A stretch of DNA of 64,000 bases from Thermoleophilales bacterium (GCA_020636955.1 JACJWY010000008.1:53458-117457), one strand, 5' to 3'. Numbered from the stretch's first letter, positions 26,257 to 36,550 are shown. The notes: generated from the letters alone by a model not told the origin. Program-made: numbers and translations.

Positions 26257-27417
26257 ATGTCCCTTCCGACCGAAGAGCAGGTAAGAGAGAAACTGACCGC
26301 TGTTATCGACCCGGAGCTCCGGCGCAACATCGTCGAGCTCGGGATGGTCCGCAGCATCGAGATCGGGGAGGACGGACAGGTAAACGTGACCGTGTCGCTA
26401 ACCACACCGGGTTGCCCGATCCGCTCCCACTTCCAGGAGGCAGTGGTGCAGCAGGTCACTTCACTCGACGGCGTGACCGGGGTCGGAGTCGGATTTGACG
26501 TTCTCTCCGACGAGGAGAAGTCAGGCCTGATGCAGACCCTCGGCCGCGGCAAGCTCCCCCAGGGCGCGCTCGCCCAGGTCAAGAACGTGATCGGAATCGC
26601 CTCCGGCAAGGGTGGCGTCGGCAAATCGACCCTGACCGCCAATCTTGCGGCGGCGATCGCAGCAGAGGGCTATTCGGTGGGCGTCCTCGACTGCGATGTC
26701 TACGGATATTCGATTCCCCGCATGCTCGGGGTCGACCGCAAGCCGGAAGTGAACGCAGAACGGAAGATCCTTCCTCCGGTTGCCGAATCCGGCGTGCTCA
26801 CCATGTCGATGGGCTACTTCGTGAAGGACAATGCCGCGGTCGTCTGGCGCGGTGCGATGCTTCACAAGGCTCTCCAGCAATTCCTCGAGGATGTCGCCTG
26901 GGGGGAACTCGACTACCTGCTGCTGGACCTTCCTCCGGGAACCGGTGATGTGGCGATGTCAATGGCACAGCTGCTGCCCCAGGCGAAGATCGCGATCGTC
27001 ACGACCCCGCAGCCCGCAGCCCAGTCGGTGGCCGCCCGCTCGGCCGAGATGTCGGCCAAGGTCGACGTCGAAGTGATGGGAATCATCGAGAACATGGCCG
27101 GCTTTACCACCCCGACCGGCGAGACCTTCTCGATCTTTGGTGAGGGTGGAGGCCAGCTCCTGGCCGACGAACTCGAAAAGCCGCTGCTCGGCGGGGTGCC
27201 GCTTTCGGAGGAACTGCGTGAGCATGCCGACGTCGGCAATCCCCTCGTGGTCGCTCAGCCCGAATCGCCGGCCGGCGGAGCGATCGTCGGGATCGCCCGG
27301 AAGATCATCGCCTCTTCACCGAAGGAACTTCCGATGATCGAGCCGGTCCAGGCCTCTACGCCCGAGGCGGCGCCCAGGCTGGGCAAGAATGCCCGCGAAC
27401 TGCCGCTGGTGAACTAG
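26257..27417 (+). CDS. apbC: Mrp/ApbC-type iron-sulfur cluster carrier ATPase
   Basis: The protein has 386 residues. An N-terminal MIP18/DUF59 domain (about 1-85, with [12 protein letters not shown]) is joined to a deviant-Walker P-loop ATPase starting [26 protein letters not shown] follows as Walker B. ApbC/Nbp35 proteins hold and pass on 4Fe-4S clusters. A low-complexity tail ends the protein. ATG 26257 follows GAGAAT at six bases. The gene converges on a ferredoxin gene, whose product also needs clusters. A typical C-terminal CxxC is not visible, a departure from many Mrp proteins. Confidence 0.93.
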   Translation: MSLPTEEQVREKLTAVIDPELRRNIVELGMVRSIEIGEDGQVNVTVSLTTPGCPIRSHFQEAVVQQVTSLDGVTGVGVGFDVLSDEEKSGLMQTLGRGKLPQGALAQVKNVIGIASGKGGVGKSTLTANLAAAIAAEGYSVGVLDCDVYGYSIPRMLGVDRKPEVNAERKILPPVAESGVLTMSMGYFVKDNAAVVWRGAMLHKALQQFLEDVAWGELDYLLLDLPPGTGDVAMSMAQLLPQAKIAIVTTPQPAAQSVAARSAEMSAKVDVEVMGIIENMAGFTTPTGETFSIFGEGGGQLLADELEKPLLGGVPLSEELREHADVGNPLVVAQPESPAGGAIVGIARKIIASSPKELPMIEPVQASTPEAAPRLGKNARELPLVN

Positions 27418-27677
27418 GCGTTCTGGAAGTACTGGGCGTTCTTCTCGGTGAAGTGCGCCCATTCGGCTGGGAGCTGGTCTTCAGCGAAGCAGGCGTCCAC
27501 CGGGCAGGCCTCGACGCAGGCGTCACAGTCGATGCACTCGTCCGGATCGATGTAGAGCATTTCCGCCTCTTCGTAGCCAGGCTCGTCGGGAGTCGGGTGA
27601 ATGCAGTCCACCGGACACACCTCGACGCAGGAGTTGTCCTTCTGACCGATGCATGGCTCTGCGATGACGTAACTCAT
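27414..27677 (-). CDS. Seven- or eight-iron ferredoxin
   Basis: An 87-residue ferredoxin. The first cluster ligands lie in [20 protein letters not shown], the second in [15 protein letters not shown], as in actinobacterial FdxA-like proteins carrying one 3Fe/4Fe and one 4Fe cluster. It serves as a low-potential electron carrier, for example for cytochrome P450 or reductases. The ATG is 27677, with TAATAT exactly seven bases upstream and no Shine-Dalgarno. Its stop and the apbC stop share the palindrome CTAG (27414-27417), giving maximal tail-to-tail packing. Confidence 0.94.
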   Translation of the reverse strand: MSYVIAEPCIGQKDNSCVEVCPVDCIHPTPDEPGYEEAEMLYIDPDECIDCDACVEACPVDACFAEDQLPAEWAHFTEKNAQYFQNA

Positions 27678-27684
27678 GGTTCCC

Positions 27685-27690
27685 ATATTA
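27685..27690 (-). promoter_or_regulatory. -10 box of the ferredoxin gene (leaderless)
   Basis: TAATAT on the minus strand, ending seven bases before ATG 27677. It is near-consensus, and no ribosome-binding sequence is available, so transcription likely starts at the A of the ATG. Confidence 0.65.
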
Positions 27691-27774
27691 GACATTGCGC
27701 ACGCGGCACCTTCCCCTCGCCATGGTCGGGAAGGCCCGCCGGCCGCGACCTCTCTGCCGGACGGCGGCGGTCCA

Positions 27775-27780
27775 TAGACT
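27775..27780 (+). promoter_or_regulatory. -10 box of the epimerase-like gene (leaderless)
   Basis: TAGACT ends seven bases before GTG 27788. Again there is no Shine-Dalgarno, and the upstream reading frame is poor in coding character, so GTG 27788 is taken as both transcription and translation start. Confidence 0.6.
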
Positions 27781-27787
27781 CCGCCCG

Positions 27788-28675
27788 GTGATCCTCCTAA
27801 CCGGTGCCACGGGTTCGATCGGCTCGCGAATTCTTCCTCGGCTGCTTGACGAAGGTCATCAGGTCCGTTGCCTGGTCCGGGAACCGCGCCGGCTGGGCGC
27901 CCACCGGGTGGACGTCCAGATAACGATGGGCGATCTCCGCGAGCTCCGCGACCCGTTCATGCTGCGCCAGGCCATGAGGGGGGTGGACACGGTCATTCAC
28001 CTGGCCGCATCGATCCGGGACCAGCCGCCGTACCGGGTGGAGGAACTCAACGGCCTGGCCACGGTCCGCCTGCTCGAAGCCGCCGAACGGGCCGGGGTCG
28101 GGCGCTTCGTGTTCTTCAGCGCGCTCAACGCCTCGGCGGTCCAGCGGACCCGGTTCTTCCGCGCCAAGTGGGTTGCCGAACAGGCGGTCGCCGAATCGGA
28201 TCTCGACTCGACGATTTTCCGGCCCTCGATCGTCTTCGATCACTCGGATCCCTGGATCACGCTGCTTCGCCGTTTTTCCTTCCTGCCGGCGATTCCGATC
28301 TCCGGCAACGGGAAGTCCCGCTACCAGCCGGTCTGGGCCGATGACGTCGCCCGGGCGGTGGAGCATTCGCTGCGGGAGGACGGGCCCGGCGATCACCTTT
28401 ACGAACTAGCGGGCCCGGCGACGATGACCTACGCCGAGATGTCGGAGCTGGTCGGGCTGCTCGCCGGAAGGCCACGCCCGGTGATTCGCATCCCGCTCCA
28501 GCTGGTTCATCTCGGCCTCAGCGCCATCCACCACCTGGTCGGCGAAAACGCCTTCGCGACCTGGCAGGAAGCTGAACTCATGAGGGTTCCGATGGTGAGC
28601 GCCCGTGGCACCGAGGACCTCCGAAAGCTCGGGGTCGAGCCACGCAGCATGGCCGATGTCCTCTCGCAGTCCTGA
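27788..28675 (+). CDS. NAD(P)-dependent epimerase / NDUFA9-like SDR protein
   Basis: A 295-residue atypical short-chain dehydrogenase. The Rossmann signature is [14 protein letters not shown] at the very N-terminus. [13 protein letters not shown] and the [10 protein letters not shown] region follow; the classical YxxxK is not evident. Proteins of this group (complex I NDUFA9-like, YfcH-like) often use NAD(P)H in unknown reactions or bind quinone or steroid substrates. It ends five bases from the convergent subtilase gene. Confidence 0.85.
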   Translation: MILLTGATGSIGSRILPRLLDEGHQVRCLVREPRRLGAHRVDVQITMGDLRELRDPFMLRQAMRGVDTVIHLAASIRDQPPYRVEELNGLATVRLLEAAERAGVGRFVFFSALNASAVQRTRFFRAKWVAEQAVAESDLDSTIFRPSIVFDHSDPWITLLRRFSFLPAIPISGNGKSRYQPVWADDVARAVEHSLREDGPGDHLYELAGPATMTYAEMSELVGLLAGRPRPVIRIPLQLVHLGLSAIHHLVGENAFATWQEAELMRVPMVSARGTEDLRKLGVEPRSMADVLSQS

Positions 28676-28680
28676 CCGGG

Positions 28681-30822
28681 CTAACGCCGCTTCAGCGTTA
28701 TCCAGCGATGTCTGATGCGGCTCGCGCCACCGGACAGCCGGTAGCCGATCGTTGCGTAGACCTGGGTACGCAGGCCATGCCGGAGCCGCCGGGCGGCACT
28801 TCCTCGCCCGACTATCGGCAGGGTCACGGTCGATGCACCGGCCACTTTCCGGCTTTGACCGGAAATCACCCGGGTGCCCTTTATCCAGACCCGGCCGGCC
28901 TTCGAAACCCTGACTTTGACCCGCGCCGTCCCGTTCGCCTTGCGCTTAATCGAGACTATTCGCATCCACGGAGAGGAACCAGTTGAATTTCCGTCGGTTC
29001 CTTCGCTGCCGGACCCGGTGTCCGTACCCGAATCCCCGGAGTCTTCGCTGCTTTCCTGCCGCGCTGCGGCAAGTGCCCCGGCCACGTTGAGTCTGCCGCC
29101 CGTGACAGTCCTGCCGGTGAGCGAACCCAGCCCGTCGACCGAGGAAAGGATGGCTTCCCGAACCTGCGCTACGTCCAGGTCCGGCTCGTCGCCGGCTAGC
29201 AGCGCAGCGGCTCCGGTCACCTGGGGCGTCGCCATCGATGTGCCGCTGTATGCGACGTAGCTGCCTGCCGCCGGCTGCTGGTCGATGCAGGTCACCAGCG
29301 GGTAGGCAATGTCAACGGTCGGCGCCTTGCCGCTGCCGGAATAGTGGAAGCGGACCTTCACCCCGCTTTTTCCGTCGGCCTCCCCAAGCCAGGCGCTCAT
29401 TTCGTAGAACTGATCGTCATCGATACCGGTACTGGAAGTGATTGCCCCATAGGGACCGGGTGTCACCCAGCTCTTGCCTCCGTCAAGGGAATACTCGACC
29501 GAAAGCGACTGTCCGGATCCGAGGCTGGCACTGAGGTAATAGGTCATTGAGCAGCTCCGGCCTCCGGAGAAGTCGAGGGTTCCGGTGGTGAGGGTAGCGC
29601 TGGATGCGGTGTCGAGGCGAATGTAGGAACCGCCATTGGTAAGGGACCCGAGGCCCCAGCCGCCGGCAGGGCTCTGCGTCCAGCCGGAAAGGCCGTCGGT
29701 CAGCTCGTCATCGGTCTTTTCCGTGATGTTCGGAACCGTGCTCAGGATGTTCACCCCGGGCGCGCCCAAGTCGACCGAAGTCGACCCGTAGTTCGAGAAA
29801 TTGGCCAGATGGTCCTTCTGGTCGGTGGCGGCCACACAGACGACGTTTTCGAGGTCGAGGCTGCAGGGCCAGGTCTGGTCCTTCTCGACGTCTTCATCGT
29901 CGTTTCCGGCAGCGACGACGTAAAGGGTGTCCGGATACTTGGCGATCGCGGCGCGGATCGCGCTTGCTTCGCTGCCCGTGCCGTCGAAGCCGAGGCTCAC
30001 ATTCACAGCTTTCGCACCAATGCTGCCGGCATAGGCGAGCGCCGAAGCCACGGAATCGGTATCGCAGTAGCCGTCGAAATCGCAGGCCCGGACGGCGACC
30101 AGGTCGGTGTCCCAGCTGGTCCCGGCAACGCCAATCCCGTTATCACCTTCGGCGGCGATCGTGCCGGACACATGGGTTCCGTGTCCGTTCTGGTCGGCCC
30201 AGTCGGATGAATCGACTGCGCCGGTTTCGACCGAAGCTGCAAAGTTCCGGCTCAGGCTCTGGTTGACCTCGTTTTCGAGGTCCGGGCTGGTTGCATCAAC
30301 GCCGGTGTCAACCACCGCGATCCTCGCTCCCTGTCCGGTGTCTGAATCCCATGCTTCGTCTGCGTCGGTGTCCGCGTCGGCGGTGCCCGATTCACCGTTA
30401 ACGGCCTGGCCCGTGTTGCGGAAGGCCCACAGCTGGCCGAAGTCGGGGTCATCGGGAATTTCCGCGATGTGGCCGACGATGTTCGGCTGTACCCAGGCGA
30501 CGTCTTCTTCGCCTTCCAGCTGATCGATCGCGTCGCCTATTGTCTGCCCGTTTTCAAGTTCAACCCGCCTGGCCTGCGGAAGTCCCGGGATCGCATTGAC
30601 ATTTTCCGCTCCGGCCGAATCGAGGACCTCGTGTCGGGTCCCCGAATCCGTGCCGGAACGGAAGCCGACCAGCACCTCATGGGGGATTCGGTTGCTGGTC
30701 GCTGTGTCAACCGGGACGCTTTCCGCGGCCCGGGCCAGGGATGGAGCGCAGCAGAGTATGACAATGAAAAGGGCCACGGCGACAATGGCCATGGCCAGTT
30801 CGATTCTCGAGTCGCGCTCCAC
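28681..30822 (-). CDS. Secreted subtilisin-like serine protease (S8) with inserted domain
   Basis: A 713-residue protease. It has a signal peptide (hydrophobic core about 11-29), an inhibitor-like propeptide (about 45-115), and the triad Asp172 (VVDTGVD), His214 (NGHGTHVSG) and Ser529 (GTSMATPQV). The oxyanion Asn is in AAGNDD. About 145 residues between GAPGVN and the Ser motif look like a jelly-roll insertion (about 370-510). A C-terminal stalk rich in Ser, Gly and Asp ends in a basic beta module. GTG 30822 is preferred to GTG 30831 because TAGCGT lies seven bases upstream. Confidence 0.93.
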   Translation of the reverse strand: MERDSRIELAMAIVAVALFIVILCCAPSLARAAESVPVDTATSNRIPHEVLVGFRSGTDSGTRHEVLDSAGAENVNAIPGLPQARRVELENGQTIGDAIDQLEGEEDVAWVQPNIVGHIAEIPDDPDFGQLWAFRNTGQAVNGESGTADADTDADEAWDSDTGQGARIAVVDTGVDATSPDLENEVNQSLSRNFAASVETGAVDSSDWADQNGHGTHVSGTIAAEGDNGIGVAGTSWDTDLVAVRACDFDGYCDTDSVASALAYAGSIGAKAVNVSLGFDGTGSEASAIRAAIAKYPDTLYVVAAGNDDEDVEKDQTWPCSLDLENVVCVAATDQKDHLANFSNYGSTSVDLGAPGVNILSTVPNITEKTDDELTDGLSGWTQSPAGGWGLGSLTNGGSYIRLDTASSATLTTGTLDFSGGRSCSMTYYLSASLGSGQSLSVEYSLDGGKSWVTPGPYGAITSSTGIDDDQFYEMSAWLGEADGKSGVKVRFHYSGSGKAPTVDIAYPLVTCIDQQPAAGSYVAYSGTSMATPQVTGAAALLAGDEPDLDVAQVREAILSSVDGLGSLTGRTVTGGRLNVAGALAAARQESSEDSGDSGTDTGSGSEGTDGNSTGSSPWMRIVSIKRKANGTARVKVRVSKAGRVWIKGTRVISGQSRKVAGASTVTLPIVGRGSAARRLRHGLRTQVYATIGYRLSGGASRIRHRWITLKRR

Positions 30823-30829
30823 GATCGAC

Positions 30830-30867
30830 ACGCTAGATGCCGATTCTGAGTTTTCGGTAAGAACTCA
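30830..30867 (-). promoter_or_regulatory. Subtilase -10 box and nearby inverted repeat
   Basis: TAGCGT (minus strand, 30830-30835) lies seven bases before GTG 30822. About 12 bases farther upstream, TGAGTT and AACTCA form a six-base inverted repeat (30847-30852 and 30862-30867) with nine bases between, in the -35 area. Confidence 0.4.
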
Positions 30868-30911
30868 CCGGGAATCATCCCAACCCTGCCCGACCGGATG
30901 TGGTCCGCGAC

Positions 30912-31241
30912 TCAGCCGGGTCCGGAACGCGCCTTCAGTCGCCGTGCCTTGCGGATCGCACGGATCGCATCGACCCGGCTGCCGGTCACGGTCTTGCCAC
31001 GCAGCGAACGGGTGTTCACCGCGGTTGACATCAGGATCCGCTTCAGGCGGTAGCCGGTCAGTTTCGGATTGACAGCCCTGGCCAGGGCCGCCACCCCCGC
31101 CACATGCGGCGAAGCCATCGAAGTGCCTTCCAGCTGCTTGTAAACGCCTCCGGCCGGCATCTTCGCGATGCAGGTGATGTCGGCTGCGCTCTTGCTCCGA
31201 GCATAAGGCCCCCGGCTCTGCCTGAACAGATCTCCGGGCAA
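30912..31241 (-). pseudogene. 3' remnant of a second S8 protease gene
   Basis: The frame encodes only the last part of a subtilase: GTSMASPHVAGVAALARAVNP holds the Ser motif, followed by a helix and RGKTVTGSRVDAIRAI. No Asp or His motif and no signal peptide are present. The frame is open upstream with no stop back into the groL terminator and 3' end, so a start is lacking and the 5' part is missing. ITCIAKMPAGGVY resembles VTCIDQQPAAGSY of the intact neighbour, suggesting a decayed paralogue. Expression as a short protein from TTG 31241 is unlikely. Confidence 0.7.
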
Positions 31242-31271
31242 AAAAGAGGCCCGGGATCTCTCCCGGACCTC
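31240..31271 (-). terminator. Rho-independent terminator of groS-groL
   Basis: On the minus strand a hairpin of GAGG, a T-G wobble and CCGGGA with its complement, four-base loop GAGA, is followed by six T residues. It starts 27 bases after the groL stop. Confidence 0.92.
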
Positions 31272-31297
31272 TCCGACAATCGTCGATTGACGACTGC

Positions 31298-32965
<1,668 letters not shown>

Positions 32966-32976
32966 TCAGGTGCGCG

Positions 32977-33264
32977 CTAGGCGACCTTGGCGAGGATGTC
33001 CGACTCACGCAGGACGAGCAGTTCCTCGCCCTCGACGGTGATGTCGGTTCCGCCGTATTTGGAGTAGAGGACCTCGTCGCCTTCAGCGACGTCGAGCGGA
33101 CGACGGCTGCCGTCGTCGGCGACCGCGCCGTCACCGACAGCGACGACCTTGCCCTTCTGCGGCTTCTCTTTGGCGGTGTCGGGGAGGACCAGACCGCTGG
33201 CGGTGGTCTCCTCTTCATCTACCGGCTTGACGATAAGCCGGTCCCCGAGGGGCTTCAGCTTCAT
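32977..33264 (-). CDS. groS: Co-chaperonin GroES (10 kDa)
   Basis: A 95-residue lid of the GroEL chamber. It shows [20 protein letters not shown], the mobile loop ([15 protein letters not shown]) and [22 protein letters not shown] lies at good distance before ATG 33264. First gene of the operon; the CIRCE element about 50 bases upstream indicates HrcA heat-shock control. Confidence 0.98.
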   Translation of the reverse strand: MKLKPLGDRLIVKPVDEEETTASGLVLPDTAKEKPQKGKVVAVGDGAVADDGSRRPLDVAEGDEVLYSKYGGTDITVEGEELLVLRESDILAKVA

Positions 33265-33315
33265 TGATTACCTCCGATTGTCATGTGATTCGAGAGTTGC
33301 GTGTTTCTCAGTCTC

Positions 33316-33342
33316 TTGGCACTCTCGGGGGGAGAGTGCCAG
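33316..33342. promoter_or_regulatory. CIRCE element (HrcA operator)
   Basis: TTGGCACTC (33316-33324), nine bases, GAGTGCCAG (33334-33342). It matches the CIRCE consensus TTAGCACTC-N9-GAGTGCTAA except for the third and the outermost bases. It lies just after the predicted transcription start of groS-groL, the usual place for HrcA repression. Confidence 0.95.
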
Positions 33343-33351
33343 CGACGGAGA

Positions 33352-33379
33352 ACCATACAGGATTGAAGCTCCCGGTCAA
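33352..33379 (-). promoter_or_regulatory. groS-groL promoter
   Basis: Minus strand TTGACC (33374-33379) and TATGGT (33352-33357), 16-base spacer. The expected start lies about eight bases downstream, at the edge of the CIRCE element. Confidence 0.7.
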
Positions 33380-33390
33380 GGCCGAAATGT

Positions 33391-33443
33391 GAAAAATCTG
33401 AGTCGCTGAGACTCAACCCTGATTCCAGGGCGGATTACCGCCC
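33391..33443 (-). terminator. Tandem hairpins after the ASCH-SRPBCC operon
   Basis: Minus strand: GGGCGG-TAAT-CCGCCC, then TGAGTC-TCAGC-GACTCA followed by GATTTTTC. The second stem plus T-run forms a modest intrinsic terminator, placed between the frameshifted gene and the groS promoter. Confidence 0.65.
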
Positions 33444-33468
33444 GCTTTGGCCCAGCCGAACGAGGCCC

Positions 33469-33986
33469 TCACGTGACCGAGGCCGGGTTCCGATTCACAA
33501 GCTCGGATGCGTACTTGTTGCTGATATCGCCATCGGAAAGCTGCTCGAAGTCCGTGCCTGCGATCAGCTCATCAATCTCGGCGCCAATCCGATCGGCCCT
33601 ATTCAAAGCTTTGGTGGCCAAGAACATTTCTCCCGCTCGGGTCCTCTCGAGAGCCTTGTCGTTTGCGGCAGTCCAGTCCGTCGTCAGCGACGCCAATTCG
33701 TCCTGGAATTCTTTCTGCTCAGAGCTGTCGACATCGACGCGGTCGATGTGGCTGGCAAGCCGCCCGGAAAATCGAAACCGCTGAGCAGCCCGGGTTACCT
33801 TCTCTGCCCGGAGTTCGGACTGCCCCACTTCTCCTTGCACCCGCGCAACCCCGTAGATCCGAAGCGAATCCCCGAGGGGGTCCGAGCTCGACTCCTCATT
33901 CGTCCAGCCGCAGCCCCCATCATCATGGCGCCGACAGAGACAGCGGCGCCTCCCAATGCCAACGACTTCAATCCAGGAATCCTCAT
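33469..33986 (-). pseudogene. Exported small protein, probably frameshifted
   Basis: ATG 33986 overlaps the preceding stop by one base (TGATG) and opens a typical export-like N-terminus (MRIPGLKSLALGGAAVSVGA). That frame stops at 33795. The continuation in the next frame, from about 33880 to 33469, reads like a normal helical protein (LRAEKVTRAAQRFRFSGRLA, and so on, about 125 residues). The shift most simply lies near the five-G run at 33876-33880. Either a true frameshift or a sequencing error; alternatively programmed. I recognise no domain. Confidence 0.6.
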
Positions 33987-34492
33987 CACTCAACCGAGGC
34001 GGAAAAATCCCGTAGATCGGCGGCGAGGTGGGTAGCGAGGCCCTCGGCGCCTTCTTTCATCACGTGGTCGTGGCTGGAGACGAAGAGGGGTCGGGCTACC
34101 GGGGCGAGGAATTCCATCCACTTGCGGTTGGCCCGCACGTTCCAGTCAAATTCGATCGAGGTCCAGTCGTCGGTGGTAGTGCCGAGGGTCCAGGTGCCCT
34201 CCCCGACCACATCACCGGTTGCCACCCCGCGCAGATAGTCGGGATGCACCCTCTCCACGGCTTCGATCGCCATCTTCAGCGAGTAACCGACCGGGCCGCG
34301 CCAGACCGCGGTCGCCTTCTGGCCGATCCCGTCCTCGTCACCGTGGATGGTTTCGATGACTTTCTCGAGTCCCGGCCACCAGACCGGCCAGGCGTTGAAA
34401 TCGACCAGGGCATCCCACACGTACTGTCGGGGGGCTGAGAGTTCCCAGCGGGAGACGAACGCGAAGGCCGCCGAGTCGCCCCCGCCAGACAT
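33986..34492 (-). CDS. SRPBCC-family (START-like) protein
   Basis: A 168-residue protein with a helix-grip fold pattern: APRQYVWDALVDFNAWPVWWP at the start of the cavity, GYSLKMAIEAVERVHPDYL strands, and a long C-terminal helix (AEGLATHLAADL). SRPBCC proteins bind hydrophobic ligands or act as cyclases; no ligand is predictable. It begins two bases after the ASCH stop and overlaps the next start by one base, so it is the middle gene of a three-gene operon. Confidence 0.85.
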   Translation of the reverse strand: MSGGGDSAAFAFVSRWELSAPRQYVWDALVDFNAWPVWWPGLEKVIETIHGDEDGIGQKATAVWRGPVGYSLKMAIEAVERVHPDYLRGVATGDVVGEGTWTLGTTTDDWTSIEFDWNVRANRKWMEFLAPVARPLFVSSHDHVMKEGAEGLATHLAADLRDFSASVE

Positions 34493-34494
34493 GG

Positions 34495-34890
34495 CTAGTT
34501 GGGTGAAGGGACGGTGCCGTAGCCGGTCAGTCCCGGTTCGACGATCTGCGAAAAGTGGACGATGGTCACGATCGCGTCTTCCTCGATCTCCCGGTCATAG
34601 ATCTTCTGGAGGAAATCCCGCGTTTCATCGACCCGGCGAAATTCGGGATTGTCCCGTTCGATGTCACGGGGGGAAAGCTCGGAGAGCCGTTTGACCTCGA
34701 CCTCGTCGATTACCGCGGAAAAAATCTTCTCCCGGCGGGAATGCCTGGAGCCAACCGTTACCCAGACGATCTGGCTGCGCTGGTACTTGCCCGACTTGTT
34801 GCCGAGCCGGATGGTGGCGGTCTTGCGACCACGCTTGAGCTGGTCGACGAAGAGGGGGGAATAGAAATTCAGGGCGAGAAGTCCGGACAT
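34495..34890 (-). CDS. ASCH-domain protein
   Basis: A 131-residue ASCH fold. LNFYSPLFVDQLKRGRKTAT with a basic patch and a Lys-Thr pair is typical of the nucleic-acid-binding face. IVWVTVGSRHSRREKIF and DAIVTIVHF form the barrel. ASCH proteins can bind RNA and some hydrolyse modified nucleosides. TATTCT lies eight bases before the ATG, so the operon may start here without a leader. It is downstream of the Crp-type gene by only seven bases. Confidence 0.8.
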   Translation of the reverse strand: MSGLLALNFYSPLFVDQLKRGRKTATIRLGNKSGKYQRSQIVWVTVGSRHSRREKIFSAVIDEVEVKRLSELSPRDIERDNPEFRRVDETRDFLQKIYDREIEEDAIVTIVHFSQIVEPGLTGYGTVPSPN

Positions 34891-34896
34891 GCCGAC

Positions 34897-35604
34897 CTAG
34901 AATATGTAGTTGCCGAGCCGGGCGGGTTCAAGGATGGTTACCTGCCCCCGCCCTGCCTTGACTACGCCCGAGCGCTCGAGGTCGGCGAGAAATCGGCTTA
35001 CGCTCTCCCTCGAGGTTCCGGCCAGCTGGGCGAGATCGGCCTGGTTCATCCGGATCGTCACCTGACGACCATCTTCGCTCTCGTCCGCGGCCATCTGCGA
35101 CAGCACGCCGGCAACCCGGGAAGGGACCGTCTGGAAGGACTGGCGGGAGATCCGCTCGTTGGCGGCCCGAAGTCGGCGGGTCAGGGCGGCCACGAACTTG
35201 ACCGTGATCTCCGGATGCCGCTCGAGCAAGGACCGGACATCGCCCGCCGGGAGGGCCAGCAGCTCGCCATCGCCTCCGAGGGTCTCGACCGAAGCAGAGC
35301 GGACCTCGCCGTCGAGCATCGCCAGTTCGCCGACTATGTCACCCTCGCCCAGGGTGGCGAGGGTGATCGCCCGGCCGTCGGGATGTTCCCGGGTCACCCG
35401 GAAGGTGCCCGATTTGACGATGTAACAGGCATCCGAATGGTCGCCCTCGTGAAAGACCCGGGTCCCTTCCGGATAGGAACGGGGAATCGCGACACGGGAG
35501 AACTGCTCGAGCTCGTCCTGATCGAGCTCGGCGAAAAGGGGCACGCTTCTGAGCAGCCCGACTGTGCTCTCCTCGGCCGAAGTCACTCGCGGAGTATTTC
35601 GCAT
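34897..35604 (-). CDS. Crp/Fnr-family transcriptional regulator
   Basis: The protein has about 235 residues. An N-terminal cyclic-nucleotide-binding domain (about 20-135) contains EGTRVFHEGDHSDACYIVKSG and GEGDIVGELAML. A dimerisation helix and C-terminal winged helix follow (MNQADLAQLAGTSRESVSR as recognition region). No Fe-S cysteines are present, so Crp-like rather than Fnr-like. ATG 35604 is used; GTG 35586 is a possible shorter start with AATACT six bases upstream. Ligand unverified. Confidence 0.92.
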   Translation of the reverse strand: MRNTPRVTSAEESTVGLLRSVPLFAELDQDELEQFSRVAIPRSYPEGTRVFHEGDHSDACYIVKSGTFRVTREHPDGRAITLATLGEGDIVGELAMLDGEVRSASVETLGGDGELLALPAGDVRSLLERHPEITVKFVAALTRRLRAANERISRQSFQTVPSRVAGVLSQMAADESEDGRQVTIRMNQADLAQLAGTSRESVSRFLADLERSGVVKAGRGQVTILEPARLGNYIF

Positions 35605-35677
35605 CGGGATCGAAAAACAAACGTTCCCGATCAATTGGGGTCAGAATCATCAGCCCGCGGTTCGAATTGACCGCGGA

Positions 35678-36523
35678 TCAGGACTGGCAATTCTGGCACC
35701 AGTAGGTGGTCCTGTTGTCGACTCCCTGGCCCCTCGACCGGACCCGGGCGGCGCGGCAACGAGAGCATGGTCGGCCTGTCTTCTTGTAGATCCGGCCCGG
35801 CCGTTTGCCGGTTTCGACCGCGGCCAGCATCTGGTGGCGGGCTGTTTCGAGCAGACGTTCAGCTTCGCCCTCCTCCCCGGGGCCCGTCGCGAGCGAGGCA
35901 GCAGGCTTCCACGGATCGACTTTCGCTTCGAAGCAGGCTTCGGATTTAAAGATGTTGCCGATCCCGCAGATGATCTTCTGGTCGAGAAGGGCGACGCCAA
36001 CCTGATCCGGACTGGTGCGAAGCCGGCTGACTGCCGCTTCCAGGTCGAAGTCCGGGGCGAGGATGTCGGGACCGAGAGAGGCGAGGCGGGAGTCACGGGC
36101 CAGCTCGACCGTGCGGACCAGCCTCAGCGTGGTGCCGCCGAACTGGGCGACCCGGGAACCCGTGCGCTTCCCGCCCGGGCTTGCGCCGCCTGGATCGCCC
36201 GCCTTCGCATCGTCCTTTTTGTCGCCAGCCAGCTCCAGGAGCAGCCAGGCGCTGCGGTCCGGCTTGCCGAAGCCACGGCCCGTGTCCACCCTCCAGCCGC
36301 CGTTCATTCCCAGATGCGAGTGCAGCGAGAGACCCCCGTCGAGGTGAATCAGGAGGTGTTTCCCCCGGGTTTCGATTCTCTCCACCTGCCGGCCTTCGAG
36401 CCTGCCGGCATGCTGGCGCAGGGACGACCGCGGGTTCAGGGCCGAGGCGGCAGCGATTTCGCGGCCCAGCATTGCCGGCTCCAGCTTCCGTGCGACGCGG
36501 ACCAGCGAATCCCCTTCAGCCAT
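35678..36523 (-). CDS. nei: Fpg/Nei-family DNA glycosylase
   Basis: A 281-residue base-excision glycosylase/AP lyase. It has MAEGDSLVRVARKLE at the N-terminus, a helix-two-turn-helix (GVALLDQKIICGIGNIFKSE), and a zinc finger with CSRC and CQNC. The EGD form resembles Nei (endonuclease VIII), active on oxidised pyrimidines. The residue after Met is Ala, not the usual Pro nucleophile. The Glu that follows is intact. It lies 27 bases after lhr, probably co-transcribed. Confidence 0.92.
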   Translation of the reverse strand: MAEGDSLVRVARKLEPAMLGREIAAASALNPRSSLRQHAGRLEGRQVERIETRGKHLLIHLDGGLSLHSHLGMNGGWRVDTGRGFGKPDRSAWLLLELAGDKKDDAKAGDPGGASPGGKRTGSRVAQFGGTTLRLVRTVELARDSRLASLGPDILAPDFDLEAAVSRLRTSPDQVGVALLDQKIICGIGNIFKSEACFEAKVDPWKPAASLATGPGEEGEAERLLETARHQMLAAVETGKRPGRIYKKTGRPCSRCRAARVRSRGQGVDNRTTYWCQNCQS

Positions 36524-36550
36524 CGTTCAACCGGTCTGCGGTGGCTGCCA

